Shown here piece by piece: positions 7,805 through 13,104 of a stretch of DNA of 21,576 nt. Source of the stretch: a virus; IMG/VR virus record IMGVR_UViG_3300048919_000283, positions 1-21,576 of that record. The stretch is one strand, 5' to 3'. Under the pieces are notes generated by a model. That model did no database searches. It saw only the letters and a list, made by a program, of their open reading frames with translations, and had not been told where the DNA came from. Numbering within the stretch: the stretch's first letter is position 1; each line of letters begins with the position of its first letter. Both the position numbers and the translations under genes were made by a program.

Positions 7805-8092
7805 TTATGAAAATAAATCTCTCATTATTTCTTTTTTTAAACTTTCATTTTTGATATCTAATATAATTATATTTTGAAACCCTATATAACCAACTTCTTT
7901 TATAATTTCTGAAAAAAATCCTTGAACAAACGAAGAAGCCACTTTTTCTATATTTTCCGGAAACGAAATAACGTTGACTCGTGAAAAGTCTATTTTGTTT
8001 TTTACTTGTTTGTCATACACGTCTTTTCCATAAGGATTGCCGGCCAAACGAGTTGTTGCTTTATTAAAAATCAATTCAATCCTCTTTTCCAT
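7805..8092 (-). CDS. STAS-like domain protein (DUF4325-like)
   Basis: The 95-residue protein contains TRLAGNPYGKDV (14-25), then DFSRVNVISFPENIEKVASS (35-54) and SFVQGFFSEII (54-64), and a strand IIILDI (75-80). This is the layout of the STAS-like DUF4325 family: a strand with D-F-x-x-V, then a helix starting SSFxxGFF. STAS-like folds act as phospho- or nucleotide-dependent partner switches, e.g. SpoIIAA with the GHKL kinase SpoIIAB. ATG 8092 follows GAAAGGAAAG and overlaps the GHKL gene end by 17 bp, suggesting stoichiometric co-expression. The family call comes from motif recall. Confidence 0.82.
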   Translation of the reverse strand: MEKRIELIFNKATTRLAGNPYGKDVYDKQVKNKIDFSRVNVISFPENIEKVASSFVQGFFSEIIKEVGYIGFQNIIILDIKNESLKKEIMRDLFS

Positions 8093-9239
8093 ATATTTTC
8101 TTTCCTTTCATAACAAAATTTAGATTAAATGCAGTTCCTGGCATATATATATAGCACTCTGATATTACTCTTTTTTCAGGGATTCCATTAATATAGTTTT
8201 TAGCCTTGTTGAACCCTACCCAATTGTCCTCGTCAAAGTCTATTGTATTTTGCAAAAAATGTACAGCTCTACCACCGCTAATCATATAGCATTTATGCGC
8301 TGAAGATCGCTTTTCTAAAGACTTAATTAATTGAGTTAATCCTGTTCCTCCTGTGGATTCACAATGTTCTCTCCCCGAAATTTTGTGTTGAAAAGCAGTT
8401 ATATTATAAAAATCCTCTTCTAGATACTCTGAACTAAATTTGGACTTATGATATTCATATGCAGAATATATGTTTTTATACCTTCCATCACAATCAAACC
8501 TTTCAGCTATTTTTCTTTTTATACCATCACCAATTAATTTATCAGAAAAATTTAACACTACTATGTTTATTCCATAGTAGTCATCACTATCTACAATATC
8601 ATTTACACGCCTACTGTAGTCGCCAGTCACATCAACATCTATTAGACAATCAGATATTCCATGTTCGCAAGAGTTGCCGACTAATTCCACAATAACTTTT
8701 GATATATCATCCTTACAATCATCTTGAACTCCAAAAGGTGTTAAAAAACTATCTATCTCTTCAAACAATTCACCCAAAAAGTTGGTATTATCTCTATCTT
8801 TTCCGCTTATAACTCTTCTTAAGTGATATCCATAGGTATCTTTTTTAAATTTATCTTTGAATTTTATCATATTATCAATTTTACCAGAATTCAACAATAA
8901 TAATGGTGAGGAGTACGCTCCTTCTGTTCCTATACTTTTTTTTACCTTGGAGAAGATATGGACTTCCTGTCTATATTTATCTATTAAACTGTAACAAATG
9001 CACTCTAAAAAAACAAATGTTAGCTTATCAATGAAGGTAATATCTCCTAAATTTATAAATATGGGCATTCTCACACCAGGATATTGAAAGTGAATTGCAT
9101 TAATAAACTCAATAATCGTATTTATGTTTTTTCCTGTAAATAAAGAGTCTTTATTTATGAAGATAATTTGCCCCTTTGTAATCTTTATTTTATAAATTGC
9201 TTTCCTATTTTTTTCAAATAATAATTCAATATTCTGCAT
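8076..9239 (-). CDS. GHKL-family ATPase with N-terminal STAS-like segment
   Basis: The 387-residue protein has a histidine-kinase-like ATP-binding domain. Its N-box is VIVELVGNSCEHG (182-194; E185, N189, H193) and its G2 glycine loop is ESTGGTGLTQLI (294-305). The G1 position (VVLNFSDKLIGDG, 227-239) lacks a clean DxGxG. Residues about 55-95 (MPIFINLGDITFIDKLTFVF) resemble a STAS strand-helix unit. No receiver, HAMP or phospho-acceptor His-box is seen, so this is not an ordinary two-component kinase; it is closer to SpoIIAB/MORC-like ATPases. ATG 9239 follows GGGAGAGA and its own TTGACA/TATAAT promoter. It is the first gene of a three-gene unit with the DUF4325 and TM proteins. Confidence 0.82.
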   Translation of the reverse strand: MQNIELLFEKNRKAIYKIKITKGQIIFINKDSLFTGKNINTIIEFINAIHFQYPGVRMPIFINLGDITFIDKLTFVFLECICYSLIDKYRQEVHIFSKVKKSIGTEGAYSSPLLLLNSGKIDNMIKFKDKFKKDTYGYHLRRVISGKDRDNTNFLGELFEEIDSFLTPFGVQDDCKDDISKVIVELVGNSCEHGISDCLIDVDVTGDYSRRVNDIVDSDDYYGINIVVLNFSDKLIGDGIKRKIAERFDCDGRYKNIYSAYEYHKSKFSSEYLEEDFYNITAFQHKISGREHCESTGGTGLTQLIKSLEKRSSAHKCYMISGGRAVHFLQNTIDFDEDNWVGFNKAKNYINGIPEKRVISECYIYMPGTAFNLNFVMKGKKIYGKED

Positions 9240-9264
9240 ATTCTCTCCCGGGGTTTTTTACCAT

Positions 9265-9291
9265 ATTATACCTTTATATGTTAAATGTCAA
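9265..9291 (-). promoter_or_regulatory. Promoter of the GHKL/DUF4325/TM cassette
   Basis: On the minus strand TTGACA (9286-9291) and TATAAT (9265-9270) are both perfect consensus boxes with a 15-bp spacer; shifting the -10 to TAATAT gives 17 bp. They sit just upstream of ATG 9239. Confidence 0.65.
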
Positions 9292-9349
9292 CACCAGAAG
9301 ACACACGACCACATTGCCGAGTGCCTTTTCCAGGGAGTATAAGTATAAG

Positions 9350-9363
9350 TACATGTACATGTA
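9350..9363. repeat. 14-bp perfect palindrome beside a direct repeat
   Basis: TACATGTACATGTA equals its own reverse complement. It follows AGTATAAGTATAAGTA, a tandem AGTATA repeat. The site lies between the late regulator gene and the GHKL cassette promoter and could be a protein-binding site. Confidence 0.55.
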
Positions 9364-9365
9364 TA

Positions 9366-9430
9366 GGGGGTTCTCCGTCTTGAAGACGCAGCCACCGACC
9401 GATGAAAGCCGGCAGCCGTCAGGAGGTTTT
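9366..9430. other. GC-rich stretch with nested complementarity (possible structured RNA)
   Basis: About 65 bases are markedly GC-rich in an AT-rich intergenic region of 263 bases (9240-9502). CGTCTTGAAGACG (9376-9388) is an odd palindrome. In minus sense CCTCC near 9422-9426 can pair with GGAG at 9373-9376, and GACG (9417-9420) with CGTC (9385-9388), enclosing GCCGGC. It matches no riboswitch class I could confirm. The open frames through it on both strands look like non-coding translation. The remaining gap holds the palindrome and the cassette promoter. Confidence 0.4.
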
Positions 9431-9502
9431 CTTACAACCTTCCTTTTACAGATTAACATATTGAAAAAAACATTAAAAGAACATCTTTTTATCATGTTTT
9501 AT

Positions 9503-9991
9503 TCAAGCCATTTCTAATCCATCAACACCAAATATTCTGATACTAATCTCTTTTGTGACTTCAGTAATCCATCGTCTAATAGTAACTGTGCTTGTTTCCA
9601 ACTCCTCTGCTTCTTTTTCACACGTTACATTGTTCATTAAACACTCATAGAAAGCTGTATACTTGTACAACATCTCTTTTTGCTCATACTCTTCTTTAGC
9701 AAGTTCCAGCGCTCGATCAATATGCGCTATAACAATTAAGCTCTTTAGCTTACTCCTTCGAATACTGGCTATGTAAACATCGTCCTCGTCAGAGTAAGAT
9801 TGCGACTCTAGTTGGTTCGCTTCTGAAATAGCTTCCTCGACGCTACTCTTAATCTTTTCATAGTTCTTAAGAAGAAGCTTAGTATTATGTAACGCTTTCC
9901 GCTTACGCTCTGATTTCTGCTCTTTGCTATAATCCTTTATAGCCTTTTTTACTGCTCTCTCAATTAATTCATCTGCTGTCTGCTGATTCAA
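9503..9991 (-). CDS. ArpU/RinA-like phage late transcription regulator
   Basis: The 162-residue protein starts at TTG 9991 behind AAAAGGGGTGAGAGA. The longer GTG 10042 reading is disfavoured because a hairpin spans its first codons. The N-terminal two thirds are long charged helices. The C-terminal region has YKYTAFYECLMNNV, then an HTH-like segment (EAEELETSTVTIRRWITEVT) and ends SIRIFGVDGLEMA. This signature (IxxxLFGxDG after a sigma region-4-like HTH) is typical of the ArpU family, which activates phage late genes. In related phages it sits directly before terS; here about 2.2 kb of cargo separates them. Confidence 0.82.
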   Translation of the reverse strand: MNQQTADELIERAVKKAIKDYSKEQKSERKRKALHNTKLLLKNYEKIKSSVEEAISEANQLESQSYSDEDDVYIASIRRSKLKSLIVIAHIDRALELAKEEYEQKEMLYKYTAFYECLMNNVTCEKEAEELETSTVTIRRWITEVTKEISIRIFGVDGLEMA

Positions 9992-10011
9992 TCTCTCACC
10001 CCTTTTTATCC

Positions 10012-10041
10012 TGCAGGAACAGCCTAATTGCCATTCCTGCA
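10012..10041. repeat. 8-bp stem hairpin ahead of the late regulator
   Basis: TGCAGGAA (10012-10019) and TTCCTGCA (10034-10041) are exact reverse complements around a 14-nt loop. The hairpin is between the 222-residue gene and the TTG start of the regulator, and could modulate read-through or translation. Confidence 0.5.
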
Positions 10042-10048
10042 CGAGTTA

Positions 10049-10717
10049 TTAATCAAAATATTGTGTATAGATACTATCTGGTTGCGATGGAACTTTGTTT
10101 TGAAAATTTCTCATAAGGCACATTGGTGCTTCGCCAATAAAATAAGTGGTATATACATTCTTAGGATGCTTATATCCACATCTGTGTAACCATGCGTGGG
10201 TCAACGATCCTGCCAATAAGATGTTGTTTAAAGCAGGATTATCCAGAATTTCAGGGTTCAGTATTACACTCAAATTAACTTTATTTTTTCTCAGTATTGT
10301 TCTAGATAAGAAGTTCAACTTTTCCCCTTCTCTTGGTACCTTATATTTAATTTTGGCAACACTTACTCTTCTAAACCCGTTTTCCCTGAATCGCTGTGTT
10401 AAAACATTCATAGCAAATTCTAATGCTTCTTCCCCATTGGTGATACGTGGCCATATATGCCATACAGGAGATAACTTTCTGATAGAATATTTGTTTGAAC
10501 AAGCTGCCCACTGTGATGTACCCGATGCTGCTGTCTGTTGGTAGTGTTGTTGCCATGAACTAATTAGTGTAAGAATTGTTACTCTAATCCTTGTGGATTG
10601 TACTGCTGAAAACCTTGTATCAATATCAAAGTATAAGCTTAGTGGTAACCCCTCTACACCTGGTGGAGTAGGCAAGGCCATTGTAATTCTTTCGTAAGAA
10701 GGTTTCTTACATAACAT
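10049..10717 (-). CDS. Metzincin-like protein with Glu-less zinc motif (HAWLHRCGYKH)
   Basis: The 222-residue protein starts at ATG 10717 after AGAGGATAGTC. Near its C-terminus, LLAGSLTHAWLHRCGYKHPK (167-186) has the exact HxxxHxxGxxH spacing of the metzincin zinc site (H174, H178, G181, H184), but the catalytic Glu is Ala175 (codon GCA; GAA would differ by one base). The N-terminal half (MALPTPPGVEGLPLSLYF at 13-30 and a Ser/Thr/Gln-rich helix) is unrecognised. The gene precedes the late regulator. It may be a zinc-binding but non-peptidase domain, an inactivated protease, or a coincidental match; the first is favoured because all three His and the Gly are kept. Confidence 0.7.
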   Translation of the reverse strand: MLCKKPSYERITMALPTPPGVEGLPLSLYFDIDTRFSAVQSTRIRVTILTLISSWQQHYQQTAASGTSQWAACSNKYSIRKLSPVWHIWPRITNGEEALEFAMNVLTQRFRENGFRRVSVAKIKYKVPREGEKLNFLSRTILRKNKVNLSVILNPEILDNPALNNILLAGSLTHAWLHRCGYKHPKNVYTTYFIGEAPMCLMRNFQNKVPSQPDSIYTQYFD

Positions 10718-10746
10718 GACTATCCTCTTTTCAATGAATACTAATA

Positions 10747-10800
10747 ATTGTCATAATGCGTCACAATATATGATATTCTGATTTATAGACAATGTGACAA
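10747..10800. promoter_or_regulatory. Putative promoter with TTGTCA/TGTGACA repeats
   Basis: The 103-bp gap ahead of the metzincin-like gene has ATTGT...ACAAT arms at 10747-10767 and GACAATGTGACAA at 10788-10800, repeated TGTCA/TGACA half-sites. Minus-strand TTGTCT (10787-10792), 16 bp, TATATT (10765-10770) could be a promoter overlapping them. Plausible operator region, not proven. Confidence 0.35.
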
Positions 10801-10820
10801 AATATAATGTTTGGACACCT

Positions 10821-11015
10821 CTAAGTTACCTTCCCCGATATCCGCTTATACTCCCGATCAAGTACTACCTGTATCTTCTCTGCCAGGATGTCTCTGTCTC
10901 GCCTGCAGCCGTTCCGCAGATATGCATACAGCATGAAGAAACTACAGTACCCTTTATCATTAACATGCTCACATTCGCTACACTTCTTTATACCTGAATT
11001 ATTTCTTCTTCCCAT
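10821..11015 (-). CDS. Small cysteine-containing phage protein (64 aa)
   Basis: ATG 11015 follows GAGGTTGAGAT inside the end of the upstream 78-residue gene (28-bp overlap). The product has KKCSECEHVNDKGYCSFF (10-27) and RNGCRRD (34-40): a CxxC, then two more cysteines, a likely small zinc ribbon. The C-terminal part is helical and basic. Short proteins of this type are common in early or middle phage operons and often bind nucleic acid or partner enzymes. Function unknown; overlap, ribosome site and Cys pattern support it as real. Confidence 0.65.
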   Translation of the reverse strand: MGRRNNSGIKKCSECEHVNDKGYCSFFMLYAYLRNGCRRDRDILAEKIQVVLDREYKRISGKVT

Positions 11016-11224
11016 ATCTCAACCTCATCGTCGCATTCTGGTTCACCTTGGTCACTGGAAACAATCTTTATACCTTGCTTTCTTCCTAGCTCCATTAGAT
11101 AATCATCCATTGAATGTCCTTCGTATGTAGAATCTATTGCATTATCAATATCTTCTTCTGTTCCTTCAAGTACAACCTCGTTTAAGGCATATAGTTTTTC
11201 TTTAAACACAATTCTCTTAATCAT
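10988..11224 (-). CDS. Small acidic phage protein (78 aa), unknown
   Basis: ATG 11224 lies three bases past the stop of the preceding small gene, with AAAGGATTGAACT upstream. The product begins MIKRIVFKEKLYALNEVVLE and is strongly acidic thereafter (EGTEEDIDNAIDSTYEG; ECDDEVEIWEEEIIQV at the end). No cysteine cluster or membrane segment is seen. The acidic tail could suggest a DNA-mimic or partner-binding role, but I do not recognise it. It is part of a string of three overlapping or adjacent small genes (11401 to 10821). Confidence 0.65.
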   Translation of the reverse strand: MIKRIVFKEKLYALNEVVLEGTEEDIDNAIDSTYEGHSMDDYLMELGRKQGIKIVSSDQGEPECDDEVEIWEEEIIQV

Positions 11225-11227
11225 AGT

Positions 11228-11401
11228 TCAATCCTTTCCCAGGACCGTCCTGATCCTGTCTTCAAACTTCTCCAACTCATATCCGTTTAACTCTTCCTGA
11301 AGAACACAGGTAACGACTAACCGGCATCCGAACCGTGTCTTTACAGCCTGCACCTTCCATGGTTTTATCTTTATGGTACGTCCTAATCCTTTTAGTTTCA
11401 T
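11228..11401 (-). CDS. Small basic phage protein (57 aa), unknown
   Basis: ATG 11401 has a strong AAGGAGGTCTT ribosome site. The 57-residue product starts MKLKGLGRTIKIKPWKVQAV and continues with a basic, strand-rich segment (KTRFGCRLVVTC) and a helical end (ELEKFEDRIRTVLGKD). It ends three bases before the next ATG. It immediately follows the terminator of the DUF4062 gene on the downstream side, so its transcription must come from read-through or from an unseen start. Function unknown. Confidence 0.7.
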   Translation of the reverse strand: MKLKGLGRTIKIKPWKVQAVKTRFGCRLVVTCVLQEELNGYELEKFEDRIRTVLGKD

Positions 11402-11424
11402 AAGACCTCCTTAATTTTGGGTAT

Positions 11425-11455
11425 AAAAAAACTACCAATACGAATATTGATAGTT
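11425..11455 (-). terminator. Rho-independent terminator of the DUF4062 gene, UUCG loop
   Basis: On the minus strand AACTATCAATA-TTCG-TATTGGTAGTT makes an 11-bp stem (one G-U pair) with a TTCG tetraloop and a following T-run. It begins 13 bases past the DUF4062 stop. Confidence 0.9.
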
Positions 11456-11467
11456 GATTTCCTGAGT

Positions 11468-12508
11468 CTAGTTTTCTTTTTTAATTGCAATTAATTGAAT
11501 CATTACATGTTCCCCATATGGAGTGAGTTTCCAGTATGTAAGTTTGTCCTTTACACTTCTATTTTTTATACTCTTTTGTATAAGACCAAGCGCCTGTAAT
11601 TGTACCTTAATAATCTGAAATGAGTTTATTTTAATTTCAGTCAGCGTTATTTTCTTTACATCATTTTCTTTTCTAAATAGTTTTATATCTTCACTATATC
11701 CTTCACTATTTCTTATTAGTTCCTTTAAAACTTTTAGTAAACTTACTTCATCGCATTCGCTTACCAAGTAAGGTGATAGCTCACTAAATAATTCATTCCA
11801 TGTATAATTATATGCATAATCATGAAACCATTTTTTATCTGATTTATCTGTGTAATGGATACAATATGTTATATCTACCACATCATCCCCTTGTGCAAAT
11901 TTATTAGCACCTTCAGGAGCATCAACTTTTAAATTCGCAATTTGTTTTTTTAACTCATTATTTTCCTTTTGCAACTTTAAAAGTTCTATCATAGTGTTTT
12001 CATCTGATATATTATCAGCCTTTACCCAGCCAATGGCAGGATAATCCCTGATTAACCTTATCATGCTCCTTGAAACAACGCTACCTAAGTCGTGTGAATC
12101 TGTCCAATATTTAGTCATCTTTGTTTGTGCAAGTTCACGAAAAGCACCTAATTTTTCTATCCCTTCTGGTGTTTTTTCAGACTTTGATGTTATAATATTA
12201 TCCGGATTCTTGTGAAGAAATGCAATAACAGGCTTACCAGTTTCTATTGCATAACGATACTCTTTTTCAGTATATCCCATGCCTTCACTATCCATAGAAC
12301 CATATCTCCCTGCTAATATTAGTATATAATAATCACAGTCATCAATTACCTTTTTTATTAGAGTCCACTGGTCATCATTTGATGCAGGGAATAACTCCAT
12401 TCCGGCTGGGATACAATCTTGCTCTAGTAGTGCTTGCATTACCTCTTTTCGTTCTTCCTGCAAATCAACATAAGTTGAACTTATAAAAACCTGATATCTT
12501 TTATCCAT
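11468..12508 (-). CDS. DUF4062 (TIR-like) protein with coiled coil and winged-helix-like C-terminus
   Basis: ATG 12508 is chosen over 12559 because GGAGGATAGT lies just before it. The 346-residue protein opens MDKRYQVFISSTYVDLQEER, the DUF4062 hallmark, followed by GMELFPASNDDQW (36-48), DDCDYYILILAGRYGS (56-71), YTEKEYRYAIETGKPVIAF (79-97). DUF4062 resembles TIR-type domains and is often coupled to defence-type ATPases. A coiled coil (about 168-195) links to a C-terminal domain ending in a winged-helix-like segment (LQALGLIQKS ... YWKLTPYGEHVM). No STAND NTPase is fused here. With a private promoter and terminator it is a self-contained cargo gene, probably anti-phage or host-modulating; that role is inference. 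Confidence 0.85.
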   Translation of the reverse strand: MDKRYQVFISSTYVDLQEERKEVMQALLEQDCIPAGMELFPASNDDQWTLIKKVIDDCDYYILILAGRYGSMDSEGMGYTEKEYRYAIETGKPVIAFLHKNPDNIITSKSEKTPEGIEKLGAFRELAQTKMTKYWTDSHDLGSVVSRSMIRLIRDYPAIGWVKADNISDENTMIELLKLQKENNELKKQIANLKVDAPEGANKFAQGDDVVDITYCIHYTDKSDKKWFHDYAYNYTWNELFSELSPYLVSECDEVSLLKVLKELIRNSEGYSEDIKLFRKENDVKKITLTEIKINSFQIIKVQLQALGLIQKSIKNRSVKDKLTYWKLTPYGEHVMIQLIAIKKEN

Positions 12509-12537
12509 ACTATCCTCCATACAATGACATATAATGT

Positions 12538-12566
12538 ATAATATCCTATTTTTTACCAACTATCAA
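12538..12566 (-). promoter_or_regulatory. Promoter of the DUF4062 gene
   Basis: Minus-strand TTGATA (12561-12566), 17-bp spacer, TATTAT (12538-12543), about 30 bases upstream of ATG 12508. A TTGACA at 12575-12580 could act as an alternative -35 with a weaker -10. Confidence 0.65.
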
Positions 12567-12606
12567 TATTCAATTGTCAATGTACGACATTTTATTTTAA
12601 TTTATG

Positions 12607-12780
12607 TTATTTAACACACTCTTTTAATGACAACATTCGCCTCGTCACATTCTCTATGCCTACGCACTTGCTGCATAAATCCTTCTCTACCCAGTAATAT
12701 CCACCTAGGCATGCATTATTCTAGGTACAGCCACATACCCTGCATGTTAATTTGAATTTTATAATGTTAAAATCTTGCAA
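12607..12780 (-). pseudogene. Remnant of a small phage zinc-finger gene, interrupted by an amber codon
   Basis: One minus frame reads CRVCGCT (12724-12744), TAG (12721-12723), then NNACLGGYYWVEKDLC and SKCVGIENVTRRMLSLKECV to TAA at 12607-12609. The CxxCGCT...NAC.GG..WVE.DLCS.C pattern is a recurrent small zinc-binding protein type in Firmicute phages, where the stop position normally holds an amino acid. No ATG start or ribosome site precedes the frame; the plus-strand promoter's TTGCAA begins exactly at its upstream limit (12775-12780). Nonsense codon plus lost start suggest a decayed gene. Amber recoding is unlikely since other genes here end in TAG. Confidence 0.6.
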
Positions 12781-12803
12781 ATTTCAAAATATGATTGTAA
12801 AAT
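12775..12803 (+). promoter_or_regulatory. Promoter for the plus-strand 69-aa gene
   Basis: TTGCAA (12775-12780), a 17-bp spacer and TAAAAT (12798-12803), followed by AAGGAGG at 12813-12819 and ATG 12828. The leader is therefore only about 15-20 bases. Confidence 0.6.
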
Positions 12804-12827
12804 TGGTATAAAAAGGAGGATATTTAT

Positions 12828-13037
12828 ATGCAAGTGTCAATTAAGAAATTTAATGTTGAAATGGAATTAAAAAATTCAGGTATTGAACTAGAAATCCGCG
12901 ACACACAGGGTAATTTTCTAGGTGACTTAGTGGTCGATAAGTCCAAGCTTACATGGTGTAAAGGAAGAACAACCAAATCAAACGGCATCGCCATCTCATT
13001 GGAAGACTTTATTCAATTTATGGAGTCCAAAAATTAA
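12828..13037 (+). CDS. Small plus-strand protein (69 aa), unknown cargo
   Basis: ATG 12828 follows AAAAAGGAGGATATTTAT, the strongest ribosome site on the plus strand. The product begins MQVSIKKFNVEMELKNSGIE, continues LEIRDTQGNFLGDLVVDKSK, LTWCKGRTTKSNG and ends in a helix (LEDFIQFMESKN). It looks like a compact beta domain plus C-terminal helix with a conserved-looking WCxGxT.xNG turn; I recall similar small proteins in many bacteria and phages but know no function. It is one of only two supported plus-strand genes, with its own promoter, opposed to the replication operon, as expected for lysogeny-expressed cargo. Confidence 0.8.
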   Translation: MQVSIKKFNVEMELKNSGIELEIRDTQGNFLGDLVVDKSKLTWCKGRTTKSNGIAISLEDFIQFMESKN

Positions 13038-13067
13038 TTTTCTTCAATAATTCATCCACTGGCATTC

Positions 13068-13099
13068 CGTCCAGAGCTATGATTTCTCCGCTCTGGACG
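13068..13099. terminator. Dyad between convergent genes, likely bidirectional terminator
   Basis: CGTCCAGAG (13068-13076) and CTCTGGACG (13091-13099) are exact complements around a 14-nt loop, in the 67-bp gap between the convergent 69-residue and 589-residue genes. A T-run follows on the plus side after a few bases. Confidence 0.55.
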
Positions 13100-13104
13100 A
13101 AGTG

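Noticed and set aside
9366-9430. c-di-GMP or other riboswitch
   Set aside because: A GACGCA segment is suggestive, but the conserved core and tetraloop/receptor elements were not found, and no matching riboswitch-type downstream gene exists.
9197-9517. Open frames on both strands (106 and 73 codons) through the GC-rich gap
   Set aside because: Both run through palindromes and tandem repeats (runs of Tyr-Met), lack ribosome sites, and overlap the GHKL start and promoter.
10820-11130. Plus-strand open frames of 67 and 80 codons near 10794-11130
   Set aside because: Antisense to three coupled small minus-strand genes that have good ribosome sites; the plus frames do not.
12721-12723. Phage stop-codon reassignment (TAG read as an amino acid)
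   Set aside because: TAG is the normal terminator of several genes here (1920, 3337, 17391), so recoding is unlikely.
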